Assembly: GCA_947471105.1 (NCBI GenBank)
Contig: CANIYB010000061.1
Span: forward strand, 1-10,516
Direction of reading: 5' to 3'
DNA length: 10,516 bases
Origin: Cytophagaceae bacterium
GTDB lineage: Bacteria; Bacteroidota; Bacteroidia; Cytophagales; Spirosomataceae
The translations under genes and the position numbers were made by a program. The notes under the pieces are model-generated. The model was not told the origin of the DNA, ran no database searches, and saw only the letters and a program-made list of their open reading frames with translations. Of this stretch, positions 7,085 through 10,516 are shown piece after piece. Position 1 is the first letter of the stretch. Every line of letters starts with the position of its first letter.

Positions 7085-8674
7085 TTAATTCAAGGGAATA
7101 TTTTTAGCCATAGAGAAAGGTATGGTTTCAACAGTTCCTTTGAAATTTTTTCTTTGTACTCCCTTAATTTCAATATAATAACGATCTCCCGCTTGCGCTT
7201 GAGAAGCCAATTTAGCTATTGAGCCTGAACCAGGCAAAGTCACATCATCTATTTTTCGCTGCCCCCTTGCTAAAGCCACATAAAGCTCCGACACTCGGAA
7301 GTTGGCATCTTCAGGATTCGTCGACTTAAATGATTCATCCGCAATGGCTCTTGCATCAATACTTCTTAATCCCGTAGCACTTGCCCCACGTTTCTCATCC
7401 AGTTCAGCTCCATTTCCAAACACCTTCACATCAGGTCTAGGCACTCGACGAACTCTGAAAGTTTCTTTCCCTAAAAGTGTTCCACTATTAGATACATTCA
7501 ATGTAATATTAGCCGCTGAAGGAACGATGGTAACCTTACCACGGTTTTGACCTGCGATCGCTTCTCCACCTTCCGCACTAAACGACGGATTCCATAATGC
7601 TCCTAATCCAGCGGAAACCACACTTAAACGATTTGCGCAACCTAAATAAAGCGCTGGCAATGTAGCCGTTTCAATATTGTAAGTAGGCTTTAACACAAAA
7701 TAATCTTTGGTTATCGATTCTGTTTTGGGTCCAGCAGGACTCATATACGAAACGGTAGCGGTATATTGTTTTTTGGACATTCCGTTACCATCATATCCAC
7801 CACCTGAGGTTTTAAACTTAATTTGGCCACGGCCATCAACCACCGGAATAGAAGAACCATTATAACTCATTCGAGGAGTAAATCCTGATGAGGTGGCTCC
7901 GATAAATACTTCGGCTTGATATTCCATACCGGCTACCACCGTATTGGCATTGGCAGAAACTTGAGCAAAAACTTTGTCAAATTTAATTTCCTTCGCTCCT
8001 ACTTTAGCAGCCAATTGGTTTAACACATCACTTTCGTAGCGACGAATTTCAGCTTGTTTTTGACTTAAAGAAGCCAATGCCGCTGGAACCGGTGTTTGAG
8101 CAAAATTTAATTCAGCAAAATCCTTATTAGACTGATTGCCATCGCGATTAACCGTAGGGTCATCTTTGGCATCCAATGCCAATGGAGAAAACTTAGTCCC
8201 CGGATCGGCCAGTTTAGTTAATTCTTGGATATAGGAATTAAACATAGGAACTAATTTATAGGCTTCCCCATTTTTATTTCCACCCACCATCAATTCATAC
8301 ACTTTCTCTTCTTCTTTTGGATTTTTGATATTACCTGTTTCAGGATCAATCCCTCCTCCAGCTTCTAATACCTTGCTTTTGATCCCATCTAAATGATTCA
8401 CTAAAGCATCCGAAATTTTCCTCACATCATTCGCTCTACGTAACACATCCGCATAGGCAGCTGGGTTAGGCAAATCTTTGATTCTTTCATCGATTCCTTG
8501 AACAACACCTTTGTTTTTTGAACTTGCCGACTGGTTAGCAATTTCCAACGAACTATTCAAAAGGCTGAATTTTTGTAATAAAGCATCACTTACCTGTAAA
8601 GCTAATAAGGCAGTTAATACTAAATACATCATCCCGATCATTTTCTGCCGGGGTGTTTCTTTTAAACTTGCCAT
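7085..8674 (-). CDS. gldM: Gliding motility / type IX secretion motor protein GldM (PorM)
   Basis: GldM has one N-terminal membrane helix inserted in the GldL ring and a long dimeric periplasmic part that carries rotation to the outer-membrane side of the type IX secretion system. The 529 residues start with TPRQKMIGMMYLVLTALLAL, the diagnostic membrane segment with Arg9 just before it. Residues about 36-224 are helical (domain D1). Beta-rich domains follow at about 225-325, 326-410 and 415-529, as expected for D2-D4; these borders are inferred. The length agrees with F. johnsoniae GldM. It begins 4 bases after gldL, with its ribosome-binding site inside the gldL 3' end, which implies coupled translation. 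Confidence 0.96.
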   Translation of the reverse strand: MASLKETPRQKMIGMMYLVLTALLALQVSDALLQKFSLLNSSLEIANQSASSKNKGVVQGIDERIKDLPNPAAYADVLRRANDVRKISDALVNHLDGIKSKVLEAGGGIDPETGNIKNPKEEEKVYELMVGGNKNGEAYKLVPMFNSYIQELTKLADPGTKFSPLALDAKDDPTVNRDGNQSNKDFAELNFAQTPVPAALASLSQKQAEIRRYESDVLNQLAAKVGAKEIKFDKVFAQVSANANTVVAGMEYQAEVFIGATSSGFTPRMSYNGSSIPVVDGRGQIKFKTSGGGYDGNGMSKKQYTATVSYMSPAGPKTESITKDYFVLKPTYNIETATLPALYLGCANRLSVVSAGLGALWNPSFSAEGGEAIAGQNRGKVTIVPSAANITLNVSNSGTLLGKETFRVRRVPRPDVKVFGNGAELDEKRGASATGLRSIDARAIADESFKSTNPEDANFRVSELYVALARGQRKIDDVTLPGSGSIAKLASQAQAGDRYYIEIKGVQRKNFKGTVETIPFSMAKNIPLN

Positions 8675-8678
8675 AAAT

Positions 8679-9437
8679 TTATCCTTTCATAGCGGTTAAC
8701 ATACTACCATAAACTTGGTTTAATGCCTGAATGTTCGCATTCAATTTAGCCAATTCTGACTTGAAGTTTTCAGCATCTTTTTGCGTGGAAGCCATTTGCT
8801 CTACCGTCGCATTGACATTGCCATAATAACCGTTGATCGCTTTCAAATGCTTACTTGCTTCTTGGATTTCTGTTTCGTAAACTGCATTCAATGAAGCTAA
8901 TTGGTCTCCAGCCTTCGCATATTGCTTCGCATAATTTGCCGCTTCAGTAGAAGAAATCGAAATAGAACTTAAAGAAGTAGTCGCATCCGCAACCGTTTTG
9001 TTCAAGGCTCCCAAAGATTGAGATGAGCTATTTAATGAATTCACGAAATCTTGAGTTGCACCCGTCGCTTTTGAAATCTCTTGAAGGCTATTAGCCGTAT
9101 CTGTTAGGCCTTTTAAGCTTTTTGTTAAATTCTCCACCACATCAGCCCCTAGGCCTTGTGAGTTGGCTAAGGCCGACAAACCCGCTGAAGAGGAACTTTT
9201 AGCAGGAGCACCATCCGCTAACTCCGGATACACTTTCTCCCAGTTATATTCTTTGTCAGGTTTAGCCTGTAAATACAAAACACCAAATAAAATAAAAATA
9301 GCCGCTTCTGTAAACATACCCACCATCAACATCTCATTCGCGCCTGTCCAGTGAACAATTTTAAATAAGGCTCCTACGATAACGACTGCAGCTCCAAAAC
9401 TAGCTACTACATTAATTGACTTTTCTAATCCTTTCAT
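8679..9437 (-). CDS. gldL: Gliding motility / type IX secretion motor protein GldL (PorL)
   Basis: GldL forms the inner-membrane pentamer around the GldM helices and uses the proton gradient to power secretion and gliding. The 252-residue product has two membrane helices (about 8-30 and 36-57). It carries the family pattern GAAVVIVGALFKIVHW and the acidic membrane motif FTEAAIF with Glu44, which aligns with the functionally key Glu49 of F. johnsoniae. A polar Ser/Ala/Gly linker (75-97) is followed by a long cytoplasmic, mostly helical region (about 98-250) with heptad-like patterning. No Shine-Dalgarno is visible before ATG 9437. It lies 37 bases after gldK, and its last codons AAA GGA TAA double as the gldM ribosome-binding site. 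Confidence 0.95.
   Translation of the reverse strand: MKGLEKSINVVASFGAAVVIVGALFKIVHWTGANEMLMVGMFTEAAIFILFGVLYLQAKPDKEYNWEKVYPELADGAPAKSSSSAGLSALANSQGLGADVVENLTKSLKGLTDTANSLQEISKATGATQDFVNSLNSSSQSLGALNKTVADATTSLSSISISSTEAANYAKQYAKAGDQLASLNAVYETEIQEASKHLKAINGYYGNVNATVEQMASTQKDAENFKSELAKLNANIQALNQVYGSMLTAMKG
8682..8687 (-). promoter_or_regulatory. Ribosome-binding site of gldM within gldL
   Basis: The minus strand reads AAAGGA seven bases before the gldM ATG. These six bases are the last two codons (Lys-Gly) of gldL. This is the clearest Shine-Dalgarno in the window, and it fits coupled synthesis of the two motor subunits. Confidence 0.7.
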
Positions 9438-9474
9438 TTGATCAATTTATTTTTTTGAGTTTTCAATCATTAAA

Positions 9475-10516
9475 TTATTTCATATTGGGACGTCCCAAAT
9501 ATCTCATAGAACATCTAAAACCAATAAATGAACGCTTTCTTGTTTGCAATTCATAGGCACGAGTACCTGTTTCCAAATAATACGCGATATCTTTCCAAGA
9601 ACCTCCTCTAGTTACTTTTCTAGGCTCATCCGCATCTTTATTGACCGTATTTAAATCCCATGTAATCGCGACTGCGTTATCTGCATAAGCATCTTCACAC
9701 CATTCTGCCACATTTCCAGCCATATTATACAATCCGAAATCATTAGGATCATAGGCATTTGCCGGTGCAGTATAGGAATACCCATCCGCATCATAATTTC
9801 CTCTATGAGGCTTAAAATTAGCCATCAAACAGCCCTTGGCATTCGCAATGTAGGGGTTACCCCACGGATATTTAACCGAAGCTCTTCCTCCCCTAGCTGC
9901 CCATTCCCATTCTGATTCAGAAGGAAGTTCAAATCTAGGAAGTATGTACATGTTTTGTTTTTTACGATAGTCATTCATCATTTTGGAACGCCATAAGCAA
10001 AAATATTTGGCTGCGTCCCAACTCACCCCTACAATCGGATATTGATCAAAGGCTGGGCTAGAAAAATAATATTCCGTCATTGGATCGCCATTATGAAATG
10101 TAAAATCAGCATTCCAAACCGTGGTATCAGGATAATAAGACGTCATGATTTTATCCTCTCCCAAGACTGAAACAGAATCTTTTAATAATGAATTTGTGAA
10201 TTGGCGGTACTCATGATTCGTGATTTCCGTATCATCCATATAAAATGCTGACACCGTTACACGCTTATTGAAATTTATGCCAGCACGGGAAATTTCCTCA
10301 TCTGCTTGGCCCATCATGTAACTACCGGATGGCACCAAAACCATTCCATAAGGAGTAGGCTGTGTCCAACCACGGCGATTAGTTGCTACAATTTCACCAT
10401 TGGCAATTCCTGGAGCATCTTTAGATCCCTTGCCAAATTTCAACAAGCCTCCTTTCCCTGAACTTCCTTTTTTACTACTTAGTGTCTTGGATCCTCCTGA
10501 GTTTTTAGAGCCGCAA
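9475..10516 (-). CDS. gldK: Gliding motility / type IX secretion lipoprotein GldK (PorK), 5' end cut by window edge
   Basis: GldK is an outer-membrane lipoprotein that forms the periplasmic ring with GldN. It has a formylglycine-generating-enzyme (FGE-sulfatase) fold but is considered structural. The frame stays open to the right edge. The first full codon there (10515-10513) is Cys in CGSKNSGG, which fits the lipidated +1 cysteine, so only the signal peptide should be missing. Counting from that Cys, motifs are GMVLVPSGSYMMGQ (57-70), VSAFYMDDTEITNHEYRQF (88-106), GVSWDAAKYFCLW (163-175), FELPSESEWEWAARGG (195-210), FGLYNMAGNVAEWCED (260-275), RGGSWKD (303-309) and GFRC (332-335). The FGE catalytic cysteine expected just after RGGS is absent. 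A TTG at 10446 would remove the lipoprotein start and is rejected. gldL follows after 37 bases. Confidence 0.94.
   Translation of the reverse strand, partial: CGSKNSGGSKTLSSKKGSSGKGGLLKFGKGSKDAPGIANGEIVATNRRGWTQPTPYGMVLVPSGSYMMGQADEEISRAGINFNKRVTVSAFYMDDTEITNHEYRQFTNSLLKDSVSVLGEDKIMTSYYPDTTVWNADFTFHNGDPMTEYYFSSPAFDQYPIVGVSWDAAKYFCLWRSKMMNDYRKKQNMYILPRFELPSESEWEWAARGGRASVKYPWGNPYIANAKGCLMANFKPHRGNYDADGYSYTAPANAYDPNDFGLYNMAGNVAEWCEDAYADNAVAITWDLNTVNKDADEPRKVTRGGSWKDIAYYLETGTRAYELQTRKRSFIGFRCSMRYLGRPNMK

Noticed and set aside
7302..7550. Plus-strand open frame opposite gldM
   Set aside because: It lies wholly inside a well-supported gene on the other strand and shows no family features.
10441..10455. 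Strong AAAGGAGG (minus strand, 10455-10448) followed by TTG TTG, resembling a start site for gldK
   Set aside because: The spacing to the TTG codons is only 1-4 bases, the frame is open upstream, and a lipoprotein-like Cys is encoded at 10515-10513. The motif is simply Lys-Gly-Gly codons.
1..10516. Mobile elements, CRISPR arrays, tRNA genes, riboswitches or a defence system
   Set aside because: No transposase, array-like direct repeats, structural RNA signatures or defence domains were visible on reading the window; every long open frame is accounted for by the genes listed.

Overview
The window comes from a bacterium of the phylum Bacteroidota, most likely the order Cytophagales (that rank is an inference). 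The main evidence is a gldK-gldL-gldM-gldN cluster plus gldD, which belong to the type IX secretion / gliding motility machinery found only in this phylum. The DNA is AT-rich and most starts lack a strong Shine-Dalgarno sequence, which also fits. Coding density is very high: the longest gap without a gene is about 165 bases (5972-6136), and I see no mobile element, CRISPR array, tRNA or rRNA.

Right part (6137-10516, all on the minus strand): gldK (cut by the right edge at what looks like its lipoprotein cysteine), gldL, gldM and gldN follow each other with gaps of 37, 4 and 12 bases. They form one transcription unit closed by a clear intrinsic terminator at 6091-6115. GldL and the N-terminal helix of GldM form the proton-driven inner-membrane motor. 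The rest of GldM spans the periplasm and reaches the GldK/GldN ring under the outer membrane. The residues expected to couple motor and shaft (Glu44 in GldL, Arg9 in GldM) are present.

Middle and left part (573-5971, minus strand): pyruvate kinase, a PlsC-type acyltransferase, the gliding lipoprotein GldD and the primosomal helicase PriA follow one another with little or no spacing (30 bases between pyk and plsC, a 23-base overlap between plsC and gldD, 49 bases before priA with the preferred start). They look like a second operon, mixing housekeeping genes with one gliding gene. The promoter should lie in the AT-rich 120 bases before pyk, but I could not place it with confidence.

Left edge (1-572, plus strand): the 3' part of a nitroreductase-family gene. 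Its stop codon directly abuts the stop codon of the convergent priA, with no base between them.

I did not find a previously undescribed system. The points most worth a second look are the low-complexity insert in GldN, gldD sitting in a housekeeping operon without gldE beside it, the zero-spacer convergent stops framed by an inverted repeat, and a shifted acidic residue at the end of the GldM membrane helix.
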